Notes under the pieces: model-generated | Database searches by the model: none | Seen by the model: only the letters and a program-made list of their open reading frames with translations | What the model was told of the DNA's origin: nothing | Source: Dipylidium caninum | Taxonomy: Eukaryota; Platyhelminthes; Cestoda; Cyclophyllidea; Dipylidiidae | Direction: 5' to 3' | DNA: 64,000 bases | NCBI GenBank assembly: GCA_017562135.1 | Contig: QEYB01000368.1 | Coordinates: 496,001-560,000 of the forward strand | Part shown: positions 37,801 to 50,577 of the stretch, piece by piece | Numbering within the stretch: position 1 is the stretch's first letter | How the letters are laid out: each line of letters starts with the position of its first letter | Position numbers and translations under genes: made by a program

Positions 37801-40800
37801 AAAAAAAATAGAGTATAACCATACGAGGGGTTCACATAGCATTAATTCCAATAACTCCCCCTGATGCGTTAAATCGAGGCAGCCATCGCGACTAATAGGG
37901 GCATGAAAACTTCAATTTTCGCACCGCGAGGTCAAATGACTGATGAATGATTTTTCGACTCCATATGGATCTTACGGGATCATAAGTTCCCAAGCAGACC
38001 GGAAGAAATCATGATAAGGAGTTTAGTGCCTGCACGCTAAGGACACATGAAGCAGCCACCGTAACGAATGGGATAACTACCTGTGCACCAAAAGTATCGA
38101 AATGACTAGAAAAGCGCTCGAATGGGTGGAATACTGGTTATCTTTCCTATGCGTGTTGGTAGATTGATACGAACACTGGGTACCACTAATGCATGAACGA
38201 TGTTTGGCGCTGCGCATTAATTTTCACGAAATACGACGAAAAAAGCCTGTGGTGAAATGTGCAGTAGTTGGTACATGCGCAATAATAGGTGACCTCGTCC
38301 CAAATTTTATGATTTGTTCGACAAATAAGTTGTAAACGAAATGTGTGCTTTTATTGATTACTCGTTTATGCTCTGTATCGGTACTTAGAAGAGTCAAGTT
38401 ACTGATTTAAGAATATTATTTTAGGAAGCGTGTTGAAGTAGGTAGGCGGAACAACTAGATGAAAATAAAGAATAAAAAGGAAAATATTAATACAACTGGA
38501 AAACTGTCAAGTCTCCTCACGAAGGCATAATTCTTTACGAATCGTAGCACTCACCACTAGCATCATTTGACATATTGCTCAAATCCAGGTTGAAATGCCT
38601 TTTCAACTTATCTTCGAAAGTCAACAGAATTGGGACGATGTCCTCGGCTACAGAGACGAGTAAAAGCACTTTTAAGTCACTTTTGAGTAATATGAAGACC
38701 ACCTTATAAAATGCACTCAAGAACAGAAGCACCGATAGAGGTATTTTAATCAGTGTACTATTAGATTTACTATCAACTAATAATGGTGAAGGTCCCCAAC
38801 ATCGAAACGGGATCAGTCGCGTTCGAGAACGTCAGTCCTATTGACATCGACGTGAGATGAAAATAATAAAAAACAGATCTTAAAATAATATTTCAAGTAT
38901 TCCTACGACAACTAAACAGGGATCTGCGAGTAATCAGGTGTAAGTGCTTTAATGAGGTAATAATTCCAACAGGAACTGTTAATAACACTTGATGAAATGT
39001 AAGAGTCATTGTGAAAAAGGGTCGGAATATGGGGGAAAAAGCGGTACAATAACTGGAAAACCTGTTGAAAAATTACTAAGACAAGATTCGCGATGCCAGT
39101 GTAGTATATAAGAATTGAAACAACGATATAGGGCGACAAACCCATTTTGGCCACATCATGTGCATCACGAATAAAGAGTTGACAAGCGAGTGCAGCGCCG
39201 TGAAAAGCCGCAGCAAGATTCTCCAATTTGGGTGCATCCATAGAGACCCAAAGTGGTTTACTCGCCATTTCGATGATGCATTCACGCGAGATTGGCCAGA
39301 CAGTGGTGCTGCCTGGAGAGGAACTGCGGCGAGAGGCAGTCCAGGCGTCAACCAGCGCAGTACAGTCGGCGGCACCGAAGACATTAAGTAGATGGAGGAT
39401 GAAGGCGGCGATTGCACAGGATTGGCGTGCTCGCAGTAAAAGGTGTGTCTGGTCTGAGGTCAGCGGGTGAGACCGCTCGACTTGGTTGAAAGCGTTTATC
39501 AACTCCCGAATTGCTGACATCGCACGACGCGTGTCAATAGAATCTGTAAACCAATTCATGCTGGTGGGTACGAGAATACCGTATGCGTTGCTCAGATTTA
39601 ATCATGAAAAGCAAAAGGGAACACTTACTACAACATCCCTAAGGAGTCGATTACATAAAATCCCGCTTATAATTATTTTGTAGTCATGACCAAGATTAAT
39701 AACATCAAATAATGGACTATTCTTAATATGAATCAGCTTCAAAAGATTATAAAATAACTGCCTTATGATCTAAAAACATGGCTCGAAAAAAAGTGAATCA
39801 AAGAGATTAAACAGGAAAGTAGTAAAAAATAACTACCCAACAATTAGAACAAAACAGTACTTCTAAAAGATGAGCATATATAAGCAACATCACAACATTA
39901 CCGCACAAAGCCTCGAAGATCTCCTTTTCAGCCATAACAAGATGAGTAGAGAGGTCCTGGTCTTCTGGCAGATCCTCAGCAGTTTCGTGTTCACCATTGG
40001 ATAACAACCGCAGGGTATGCGAGACGTTAAAGAGGAAGTCCTTTAAGAAATAATTTTTAGCAACGCTAACACAAGCTGAACAAAGTTCTGACGGCTGGGG
40101 CATCTACTTTTGTCGAGATAAGGGGAATAAAAGCACGAGGTCATATGATATTTTATAATCAGGGTTTTTTATCGCTAGATGAAAGGAATTTGAAAAATTC
40201 CGATAGAGTTAAGAAAGAAAAGTAAAGCGGGAACACAAACAAATTTTCGGACGTTTTGGTTTCTTCTGAGGAAAAGTGGCCAATAAAAAAGAGGATGAGA
40301 CCCACAGTGATAGTTTTGTTGAAACTGAGAGCCTCATTCATGGTCTCGACACCATAGTCGAGAGTATCGCGCCAACTGTGAAGAAGGAAGGCGAAACGGA
40401 GCTCGCGTGCTGAGTGCTGCTTCAGAGCGTCCCGGATGGTGACGAAATTCTTTAATGACTTTGACATTTTGCATCCACTAATAGTTAGGTGGCCAGCATG
40501 TAGGAAATAATTGACCCAGTGGGAATGTCCGAAATAAGCCTTCAAAATAAGACCAATAAAAGCTTAAACGACAAACCACCCAAGATAGTCCGGGCGTTTC
40601 TGCCATAAATAAAAGATGACGCTTGGTAATAAAAAGCACATACTTTCTAGGAATCAAAAAACAAATGAGGACAAAGTTTTACACAACCAGGTTACACTCG
40701 GCGTATTATCGCGCAAGACTCATGCAGTACTTACTTCAGCTTGTGCAAGTTCGTTGTCGTGATGAGGAAATTTGAGATCGACACCGCCAGTATGGATATC

Positions 40801-42096
40801 CACCGAGTCTCCAATGGCGTCACTGGCCATGACAGAGCACTCAATGTGCCAACCAGGACGTCCCTCACCCCAGGGCGAGGGCCACGAGGGTTCACCGGGC
40901 TTCGAGGCCTTCCACAGGGCAAAGTCGCTGAAGTTACGCTTCTCCATTTCGGCGATTGAGAGGTCGCCCTCCCCAGAGGCTAATTTTGCCGCATCTCCAT
41001 AAGCTGTAGGCACCAGCTTTGCATAGAAATGACCTTCAGTTTCAGCAAATTTCTTAGTGTTGAAATATACCGATCCTGACTCGACCGCATATCTTCAAAA
41101 CAAATCCAGCATACAAGTCGTTCATCACCGTCTATATGATTGACAACATTCTAAAAGACTCACGCAAAATTGTTGTCAATAATTTTTTGGATGTATGCAA
41201 TTATTGGTTGAATGTATTCACTGACGCGAGTGAGTTTATCAGCAGCAAGAACCTAAGATTAAAAAATCTTAAAATTTTGTCATTTATGACACAAGTTGTC
41301 ATTTGCACCAACATTCAAAGCTCGCATGTCGTCATGGAATTCCTTCTCCATTCGTCGGGGAAGAGCTTCAAAAATTCTATAGTCGGAAATTGACGACCCA
41401 TATTTATCATCCAAATATGCAGACAAAGCATCTTGGGCTCCGGTGAGCATACTCATTACTGAGGTTCGACTTGTCAATAAAGCTCGAAGGCGATTGACTT
41501 CACATCTTAGATACGCCCGTTGGTCTCCCTCCGGATGCGTCTTTGATTTCGCTTCTAATAACTGACATTAATGTCAGTAGTTGACATAATACCAAAACAA
41601 TTACCTTAATCGCAGCACGGATATCTTCTTTGACTTGCGAGAGTGACAACACTCCATTGAAGTAACGTTCTATCAAGTAATTCTGTCGTGCTCTTTTAAT
41701 TATCTTATTGGTGTGAAGATAAACTAGAAAAACCTACCTTGTCATCTATGTCTGTAATGTTCATCACGTATTGAACATTGAAACCAAAATAGTTAATGAG
41801 AACTCGACGAATTATATCGAAGGATATGTAAGACCTGATACCAATGCGGTAGACATGATCACATTACCTCGCGTGGCCCATGTGGGAAGAGTCATAGACC
41901 GTAGGACCGCAGCAATACCATGTAACATTTTTACCTCTTCTTGGGATAAAATCAACCTAATGCATAGTTCAGATAATTACTGGAAAAAAATTCATACCTT
42001 ACTGTTGGAAAGACTGTTATACAGTTTAAGAGGGGGCAAAGTGGCCTCGAATTCAGCTATCGGCAATTTCCATTCGGGTGCGATACGTTTATCCAT
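34900..42096 (-). CDS. CARS1: Cysteinyl-tRNA synthetase, cytosolic (13 exons, complete)
   Basis: Class I aminoacyl-tRNA synthetase that charges tRNA-Cys. Minus-strand exons: 41998-42096, 41868-41956, 41738-41834, 41605-41703, 41313-41561, 41164-41252, 40735-41092, 40306-40539, 39902-40040, 39142-39543, 36508-36854, 36004-36126, 34900-35022. All junctions are GT-AG and phase-consistent, giving 815 residues (human cytosolic form 748). Landmarks: [20 protein letters not shown] (zinc Cys), HMGHARSYISFD (HIGH signature), [70 protein letters not shown] (KMSKS loop), [14 protein letters not shown], then the metazoan C-terminal Lys/Ala-rich helix, [20 protein letters not shown] and [15 protein letters not shown]. 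Start: [10 protein letters not shown], the first ATG. Introns lengthen from 41, 33, 34 and 43 bp at the 5' end to 2287 bp (intron 10). Confidence 0.96.
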
Positions 42097-43330
42097 TTTT
42101 GCTAGTACATACAACAGAGTGAATAGGATTACTTGTTGACGAGAGGTGGGCTACTTTAAAAGCAGTAATACCAGTGCTTGTGAGACCAACCCTCGATGCC
42201 GACAAAGCAATGCGCATGTGGCGCAGACTGAATTGGGTAAAAAATATGGAGAACAATCAGCCAATGATTGGCCCAACCCTATAAGTCATATGTATCTGGT
42301 TGTGTTGTGGAAACCCGATGTTTTGGTTGTATTCATGGAACGATATTAGCCATAAATTTTACTTTCATATTTTAGTCATCATCTGTAGTAAAATGTTGCA
42401 ATTGGTGGTTAGTTGGTCTTGCTCTATGAGAAATATATATTCGTCCGCAAGAAAATTTTTGTGGTTATCGGAGAACTCAGCTCGTTTCATCCGTTCTTAT
42501 TAACAACGATGTTTGCTTCTAGATTTACATTTAGTTGTAACTAAGTGATCCAACTTCCGCTCCTCTGGCTTGGGGTCTTATAAAGTCACTTTCCGTTGAA
42601 CGGGTTTAAGGGGAGCTAAGGGGCGTTCTGGATGAATACAATGAGTACCGAGAATAATGAAAAGTAGAAATTTACTGTTCGCAGTGTAGCTTTGCTGTAA
42701 TTTCGTAGGGGAATGAGTAGTGATTTGCTATTATTGTGGAGATAAGAAATAGGGGCGAAGGGACAAGTCTCACTGTGGCTAGTTGAGCCAAAAATTTTTC
42801 TAAAATGGGTGAAGATCAGTGCTTCTTTTAAAGGGTCGGAATCAGCGAAATAGGTTAAGGCTCAACGAAAGTTTTACAACTTGTTGATTTTCTGGGTTAG
42901 TGACTTACAATAAAAATAACCATCTATACTTGTTATCCCGTTTTGGAGGACGTAGCAAAATCAACCAGTACGTGATTTTGCTCGTTTATGAGGTGTAAAG
43001 ATAATCTTTCCACTATTTAATACCATGACTTCATTGTATTTGATTAGCGGATGTTGTGTAAACTTCGAAACCGCGAATGTATCTGTAATCGACATCATTT
43101 TACAAGTTCATTAGTGAAGACCTACAATGGCGTCCGTCTGATTTATAACGCGTTTCTTAGTAGAGTTTATTATTAGTTTTCACCTAGTTTTTTTGCTAAT
43201 TTATTTCAAGGTGGGTGTCTTGGTGTCTCGCGTGTCCACTTAGTCCGTATCAATATAGTACACTTGTTGAAATAAATATCAGTAGGGAACTATCCTTATC
43301 ATCAATTGTAGATTTTTCTTCGGGATATTA

Positions 43331-43357
43331 TCCATCTATCCATCCATCCGTCCATCT
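43331..43357. repeat. Simple repeat (ATCC)n
   Basis: Imperfect ATCC/ATCT/GTCC tetranucleotide units, about six copies. Confidence 0.8.
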
Positions 43358-45992
43358 GTATTACCATTTTGACTATTTTTTGCACTAAATCGATCCTCCA
43401 CCTATGAGGCAAATTGATCCATTTACTCGGCTTTACATTTGTCGATCTACTCTGCTAATGATAAATTTTGGGAGTGCGTTAGGCAGTAGAGGTGAGATGA
43501 AGAATGGTGTACATGCGGATATCTCTTGATTGTTAATGCGCCCAGACCATCAAACCGATTTCCTTCAACTGGATCCCAGGGGCCTAGGACATTTTTATCC
43601 TAGCATGGAACCCGGAACTACTTTGAAGGGATCATGCCTGAGGCGATGACCTGCCGATATTTTGCTTCTTTTGTTGTGCTCTCAATTTACCAATGACTTC
43701 CTGTCTTTTTACAACCATCCAGAACACATTTCCACCAACAAACAAGCCTTTCGCGCATAGAAGTAGGTACCTGTTTATCCTTTAGCAAAAAGGTATTTAG
43801 TAGAATGTTTTCCAATGACCTCCTGCATTACTCTTGCTCAGGGTGGTGATGAGGATCAGTTGAGTGCAGGACTTAGTTGGCCTTCACACTTTGTCCGAGT
43901 TATTCAAAACAGTTAATACTTATAGCAGCACATATGACGGCCTCCCCAGCCAATTTACACATCTCTGCGTTCGGCGCGCTGTGGAAGGCGCCTTTACCAT
44001 TCCGCAAAAGGGCGGTGGGCAGGCTGATCTGCAATTGGTGTACACCTCAAAACGGACTAGTTCGGCCCAAGTTGAACGAAAATATGTACAATGTGCACTC
44101 GCTTTCTTTATCTTATTGCGTCGCTCTCGGTGTCTTTGGTCATCATGCTACTAAACTGGCATCTAGTGTGCACTCTCGGCATTTCGCCTTACAGATTCGA
44201 GGATAGAGACGAGGTAACACCGCATCTGTTGTTTGTCCTAATTGTCCCATGTGTTTTGGGGCAGAAGTTAAGACCATGCCCCTCAACGATGATTGTGCGA
44301 CGTGACAAAGTATTAATAAGCAGTGTTTCATATTAGACACTGTTCTGCGTCCAGCACAGTCTGGATGCCATCACTTCTCGTGGTGAATACTGGATAATCC
44401 TTCTGAGGAATGGTCGATCACAACCTGTTGATGTTGAATTAAGGGCTGTTGGAGGAAGTCGATGCTGGGAGGAGTTACCAACACAGACGCCGCCCACTGT
44501 TCTCTACAGGTTGTGATGAGAGAGAAAGTCATCCGCGTGCTGGGCGTAGTGTGAGCCAGATGCAACGGAACCCCTTTAATACAATTAGATTGTCATTAGT
44601 GTAGAGAATGGCACGGAGGCCTGACAAGACCCCGAGGGAAAGTGACGGATCGTTAATGGCCGTCTGCGTCGTGGTGAAACGGACGATAAAGACGTAGAAG
44701 GGTCGACAATCACTCCAGCAGCATTCTCCGTCAGTCAGAAGAAAATCGAGCCACACATCTTCTGCTCATTTGCTCTAAGGTGTCGTGTACCAGAAGGACT
44801 AAGCTCCTGATCCCCCTGCACAGCGCTCCCAACACACGGAAGTACGCTAGTTTGGGTCAGATACCTTGGCGCAGCTGCTGGGGTGCCTCGGCCGGACTTT
44901 AGCTACGGCTCCCTATAGTGGCACCAGATCCTACGACCAGATTATTTGCAGCGACGACCTGAAGTGTAAAAGCATTCCCCTGACTTCCTCATTTCCAACC
45001 ACTTCTGAATGGGATGGGAAAAGGTTCCAGAGTTGATTATCGTCAATCGCTTGTTGAATGCTTGGTAAACCATAGCTCTTTTCGTCCAAGTAGGTCGTCG
45101 AGGAGTTTTCATTCAGTGAGCCCACTTGGTGGGATTCTAAAAAACCGAACAGACCTGCACTGCTGATGTCGCCAAGTCCTACCGCAGGGGGGCCGCGCGC
45201 GAACAGACCCGAGGCCGTCAGCCAACAGGGCGGCGGTGGCTCCGACAGCCAGGCCGAACCGACCAGCAGGTGACTATGAAACTCTGACGTTAGACAAAGT
45301 AAGCTGAAATAATGTTGAATTGATTCCAATTTCCCTCATTAACCTCCCTCCAGGAGAAGAGATTAAGTTTCACCATCGCGTGATTGGCCACAGAAAATTT
45401 ATTTGAATGTGATATAATTGTTACTTTTTGGCTAACACGATTACGCAGAGAAATAGGGAGAGTCGTCTTTAAAGCTATCGACTTCGTCAGTCTCCTCCTC
45501 CGTCTTCTGCTGAAGCTGGTTGCTGCGGCCCTCGGCTCTCCTGTGCGGAGTGAATGAACCGTTTCCCTCTCTGTCTGTTCACCGTCAGCTAAGGGGGCTG
45601 GGGGCGGTGCACATGGTAAATTAGAAAAAAAAACAGACATATCGCACAAAGTTACGTCAAGTCGAAAGGCCCCATGTGTACTAAGGCTAGTTTAAGGAAT
45701 AAACAGTCTTTTCACAATCTCCTGGAGTGGTATGCAACGTCTCTCCAGCGGGCTTTGCAACTATGCATCCACTGCGGCGACGATGGAAGTCGAGGTACGC
45801 CATCGTCTCACATGCGCTGAGCGCAGGTGAACGGCGGCATCGCTTCACTTCGAAGGCTGACGTCCTGCTAACTTGGTAACTCCCTCTCTGCCATCCCTTT
45901 AGGGCAGTGCGCAATAACATTCCTGGAGCATTCCAGCCCACTGACAGTTCGGTCTGTCCTGAGTCTGTCAGAGCCACCGCCTCGGCAGAGTA

Positions 45993-46023
45993 GAGGAGGA
46001 GGAGGAGGAGGAGGAGGAGGAGT
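45993..46023. repeat. Trinucleotide repeat (AGG)n
   Basis: About ten uninterrupted AGG units on the plus strand. Its complement produces the poly-Leu stretch in a spurious minus-strand frame. Confidence 0.9.
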
Positions 46024-48623
46024 GGGACGCGTTGGTGCGACTCAGGGGAGCAGAGTGGATCCGACAGGGGAGCTCGACTGATCGTTATTTGGGGGCTCAC
46101 TTGACGCTTAAGGGCGAAACTCGGTGCATTGAATTCGCAGCATATTTTATCAGTGCCAGTGGACGGGCGGTAGAACGTGTCTACAAGCGGTATGCGACTG
46201 GTGCCGAGTGTACGGAGGTGTAGCCTACGCGGCCCGGTAGAGTCGGTCATTTGCCTACCTGCGGGGCTGTATTGGCTAGCGAGAGCACAGGAATCAGCCC
46301 CTTCACTCAGGTGCCCCGTGCGCGAGGACCTCCACTGGCTCAACAGGATGGCGCTGAGAACGCGTGACCACTCAGCGGTTCCAACTTTGGCAACAAACAC
46401 CAATGTTTGCGGTGAATAACAGGGGGACCGCCTTCACACTTGCGAAGACAAACGGCGGCGAATGTTGGGAGCTCTGACGCGGGGCCAGTGCTCACATAAG
46501 GTTGTGGTCGCAGAGCCCGGACTGGAAGGAAGCAGACCACTGGCAGTGCGAGAACGCATCTGCTGGAAGGTGTTAAACGTTGGAAACTCAAAGGGTCGGT
46601 GGAATTTGTTGTCTCCGACGTGGTTGTGCCATTCCCGAGTTGTTAGCGTAAGCCCCTCAACGGGTGTGCACACTCGGCGTCATGGGTTGGGGACTTTTCC
46701 ATTACAACAATTAATGCCACACCAAAGATCCTCTGATCCATGAAATGTGGCGCCAAGTGCTTTCACTCTCGAAACGTCATCTCAGAGGGTTGTTGTCGAC
46801 CCCAGTGTCTACATTGAGCCTTCGCACGGTGTTTAGAAGACGAAGAGCGGAGACGAGGCCCCGGACGGTGCCGCCTGCCTCCCTCGAACGCCCCCTCCCC
46901 ACACCAGACGGTGCGTGCGGCTGCCGACCGGCTGGCACGGTGATGATGCCGACACCGGGGGAAGTGGGAGAACGGAGAACGACACGGCTGTGAGCAAACG
47001 GCGTGGTGACTTTGTGCACGGGGTGGTTCATTATATTCGCCCTATAAAATTCTGGTAGTCTGACGAGGAGCGCTCAAGTGAGGGGGATAAACGAGGGAAG
47101 ATGAGTTGATGATCAGGTGATCCCGTGGTATGTCACGGAGATCATTTACGCTGGTGCCAACGTCGAAACCTACAGCCGCCGGAGCCGCCGCAGCAGCAGC
47201 AGCGCGGATCCCAGCCGTCGCATCGTCCGCGAGCGAGTGGACTGTTGAGGCGGGCTGCAACGAGCGGCCTGCGAAGTGTCCCAGACCGAGTCGCAGAGCG
47301 GTGTGCAACGCCGCCGCCCCGGCTACGCGGCGGTCCTGTGACCTGCGCCTTGTCACCCACCGGCGCCAAATAAACACGACCTTCTCTTTGAGGACGAGAT
47401 CGTGACGCCAGGACGGAACTAGTTGGGGTGTGCGTGTGCCCGCAGATCGCAACAAAAGTTGGCTTTGACCATATTTAAATGGCAGCCACATGTAGCATTT
47501 CTGTCAGATTTGCACGGAATTTGGCACATGGTCAAAAATGTGTGTATAAAAGTCAAGAAACCAAATAGGAGAGTGCCCTTTGAGAGACGGAGGCACAAAG
47601 GAAGCATGCTCGTTGGTCCTCCGCCCTCTCCCCTCCCTACATCCACCTGCTCCAAACTTGCGTTTACGTGCCGGGCCGAGGACGGGCTCAGACCAGCGGG
47701 GACCGGCTCTTTTGAGCCCGACGAAGGGCGTGGAGCCGGAGGGGGGCAGGGGAGAGGTGGGAGGCGGGAGGGGGAACGAGATGTAGATGCAGCATTCGAC
47801 TTCGGATCGAACCGGAGTCCGACTGCAGGTGATAACAAGAGAGTGCGTCGTCAGGCGACTCCGCTGAAGTCTAAAGAAGGCGGTCAGAGGCGTTCTCGTC
47901 TGTGGGCACATTTCGTATTCTGACGTGAGCTCAAAGAAAGACCTGAGCACGATGGAGGCAAACAATCTGCGCATTGAAATCTGCGGATGCGTGTCTCTCG
48001 GGGGACTTTCGCGACGACGACTGTGCATCCGAGGCCATCTTCGCCCCGCCCAGGGAGTGGGGAGGCGAGACGAGGCGAGACGCTCAGTCTGCCATTGCGC
48101 AGAGGCGGTTGTTTAACTTGGGTACGTGGAAAACCAAAGAACCACTGTTGTCCATCACGCTGGACAGAGCGTATAAACAAATGCAAAAGCATCCGGCCGT
48201 TATAGGCGGTGCCATGACCTCCGGCTGCCTCGGCTCCACGCCTCAGTAATCGCTGCCATACGTAGCCGACGATGGTCGCGACGGATAATCGCACCAAAGT
48301 GCCGCTTCGACGAGGTCTACAGCCTCTGGAGTGGCGCAGGTGGCGACGATGGCGCCGTCTTCGTACAGGGGTGTGTTGAGCTAAAACCAACGTTTCTCCT
48401 TTTCAGCGTTTATTCTTCATGGTGGAAACGCTGCTCGCGGCCCGCCTCTGACCGGCTTCACCAGGGTTGCCCCACAAAATAATGTCCTGTGGAGGGCAAA
48501 ATGCCCGTTGCCTCATGATACTCCGAAATTTTTTTCAACTGCTTTTCGGTGAGTTTATTTTTTCAGATGCAGCGAGGACGTCCTTTCCATAGGGGTCACG
48601 CCACGGTCTGTTCTTGCTGCGGA

Positions 48624-48631
48624 TGACGTCA
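48624..48631. promoter_or_regulatory. Palindromic CRE consensus TGACGTCA
   Basis: Exact eight-base palindrome bound by CREB/ATF factors in animals. It lies in GC-rich DNA with no gene start nearby, so relevance is uncertain. Confidence 0.3.
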
Positions 48632-49215
48632 TGAAAATGAGGGACGCCTCATTCAAGGCGATCAACTGGCGACAAAAGAGTTCACTTTCCTAGTCGTCGG
48701 TTTCGCCTCCTCCAAACCTGGATGCATACATTCGCAAAGACTATGATGTACTATTTTGTTCGCCTTGAAGAAGCAGGCAAAGTTGGTATGGAGTGTTAGG
48801 CGAAGGAGGTTCTGCAAACAAGTGACCTCCTACCTAACAACTTGCCTGCAGCCCTCGAGGTGCGGCAGTTGTGAGTAAATGACAGGTCTCGGGAAATAAC
48901 CAACACTGGAAGTAGGCGCGTTTTTGGCTACGTCGTGTCCCCCCAGTTATGCCAGGATGCCGTGAAGGGATGTGCAAGCGGAAGTGGACCACTCCGGTTG
49001 CGGCGACGAGCTCGGCTGCCCAGCCTCCACGACAGTCAGCAGCAGTCCACGAGGTCACTGGCGTGGCGAGATCGCAAGAGCGAGCTCCGGCACTCTGGCG
49101 GCAGCCCCGCAAGATAGCCTGGCACGCAGGTGCGCGCGTGCTCGCGTGCGTACACGTGTCGCATGCTTCCATCGTCAAGGTCACTCGAGTACGTGTGAGG
49201 TGGGTTACGACGCCG

Positions 49216-49353
49216 ATTGGCTGGCCAGGCATGCAATCGTGTGTGCGCATCGATGGGCAGACCTCATGCCGGGAGCACCCAATGAGAATGCCAGTGTGCG
49301 TGTGTGCGAAATGGTGCGGGACTGTGATTGGTGAGCCCGCAATCCAAGCCAAT
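49216..49353. promoter_or_regulatory. Cluster of four CCAAT boxes
   Basis: CCAAT or its complement ATTGG occurs at 49216-49220 (-), 49279-49283 (+), 49327-49331 (-) and 49349-49353 (+) within 140 bp of CpG-rich DNA. This resembles an NF-Y-type promoter or enhancer; no adjacent gene start was identified. Confidence 0.35.
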
Positions 49354-50407
49354 CACACGGCCAGAGGTGCATAATACGTCGAAGATCAGGTTTCGTTGGC
49401 ACCCTCACAGTAGTACTCTAAAGGATCAACCCTCCCCAAAAATCCTCGGCATATTCAAATGTCAAACGGAGGTAAGTACTTACTGTGCGGGTGTACTATC
49501 AGACTACTCTATGGGCGAGGAATAATGTTCGATGTTTTACCCAATGTTGTGTACTAACATGGTATATTAGGGTTATTCCTCAGCCCGGCTCGCTTGATCA
49601 AAGTAAATTTTAGTTGAAGAGACATCATCTGACGTTTGTAAACTCCTGACGCCAGAGGCTGTCGCAAGTAGAGCTAGAAAACGAGACGATGTAGTGGCAT
49701 AACTGAAAGGTACAAAAGTCACGTATCCATGTTCCTTTCTTTCCTGCCACGAATCACGTAAATTCTAACTGGGTGGTTGATTTCTCGAGAGTATTTCAGC
49801 AAACCCTGCTTGTGAGCAAGTTCTTGCTCGAACTCACAATCGTTTGTCGGTGCGTGCATTCACCGCAGTACACAGAATGATGATGAATACCTCACGAGCA
49901 CGTGTCAGTTGAAGCCGACAAAAGCTTCGAAAAAGTAGCGCCTTCCAGGGGCAAGAGCGATGGGCATTGCCAACAACTATGTCTCTCTGTTCTACTTCCT
50001 AATTCCTGGGTGCGCATTCACATTCTGAAACCGAAGTTGCATCTATAGGCCTGCCGCAGCATTGCTTCTACTCTTAGGGCCTTTGTGTCATCCTTTCGGT
50101 TGCTCTGGAAACTCCAGATTGAGGCTGTTGTAGTAAAGACACAGTACTTCCCAACTCAAGCTATGTAACTGCAAATATTTGCTGGTTTTTTACCCCACAA
50201 AGTTTCCAAACAAGAGCCCGGCACGGGGGCAAGCGTGGGTCCCCTTCCCGAGTCTGGACTCTGGTACTTCGCAAGCAGTCTGGTGGGGGGGGTGAGTGAA
50301 CATTGTGTCTGGGACGTGGTTCCAACCGAAGGTGGCAGAAGGGCTTAGGAATGGTATTCTACTCTCGGAAAATCGATAGCTGGGAGGAGGGTAGCAATAC
50401 CTCAAAC

Positions 50408-50577
50408 ACATGCGCGCGCGCACGCACGCACTCCGTCTCGAGAGACGAGAGGCGCTCGTAGGGTGGGTCGGCGCGCGGCGCGGCGCGCACGTCTCGTGGT
50501 TTGCCCGCGAGTGCGCACATGAGCGCCGCGCAGTCAAACAATGCGTGCGCGCGCACCCTGTGTGTGTGTGTGTGCGT
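50408..50577. repeat. Alternating CG/TG tracts flanking CpG-rich DNA
   Basis: Alternating purine-pyrimidine runs at 50408-50429 and 50542-50577 with very CpG-dense sequence between. Such tracts can adopt Z-DNA in principle. Confidence 0.7.

Noticed and set aside
45687..46403. 238-codon minus-strand open frame in GC-rich DNA
   Set aside because: No domain, no paired splice sites, and it reads through the complement of an AGG repeat as poly-Leu. Length is explained by low stop-codon density.
47042..47491. Ala-rich minus-strand frame that could be a transcription-factor exon
   Set aside because: The Ala run comes from a GCN/CAG-like repeat, frames are open on both strands, and no homeodomain or other motif follows.
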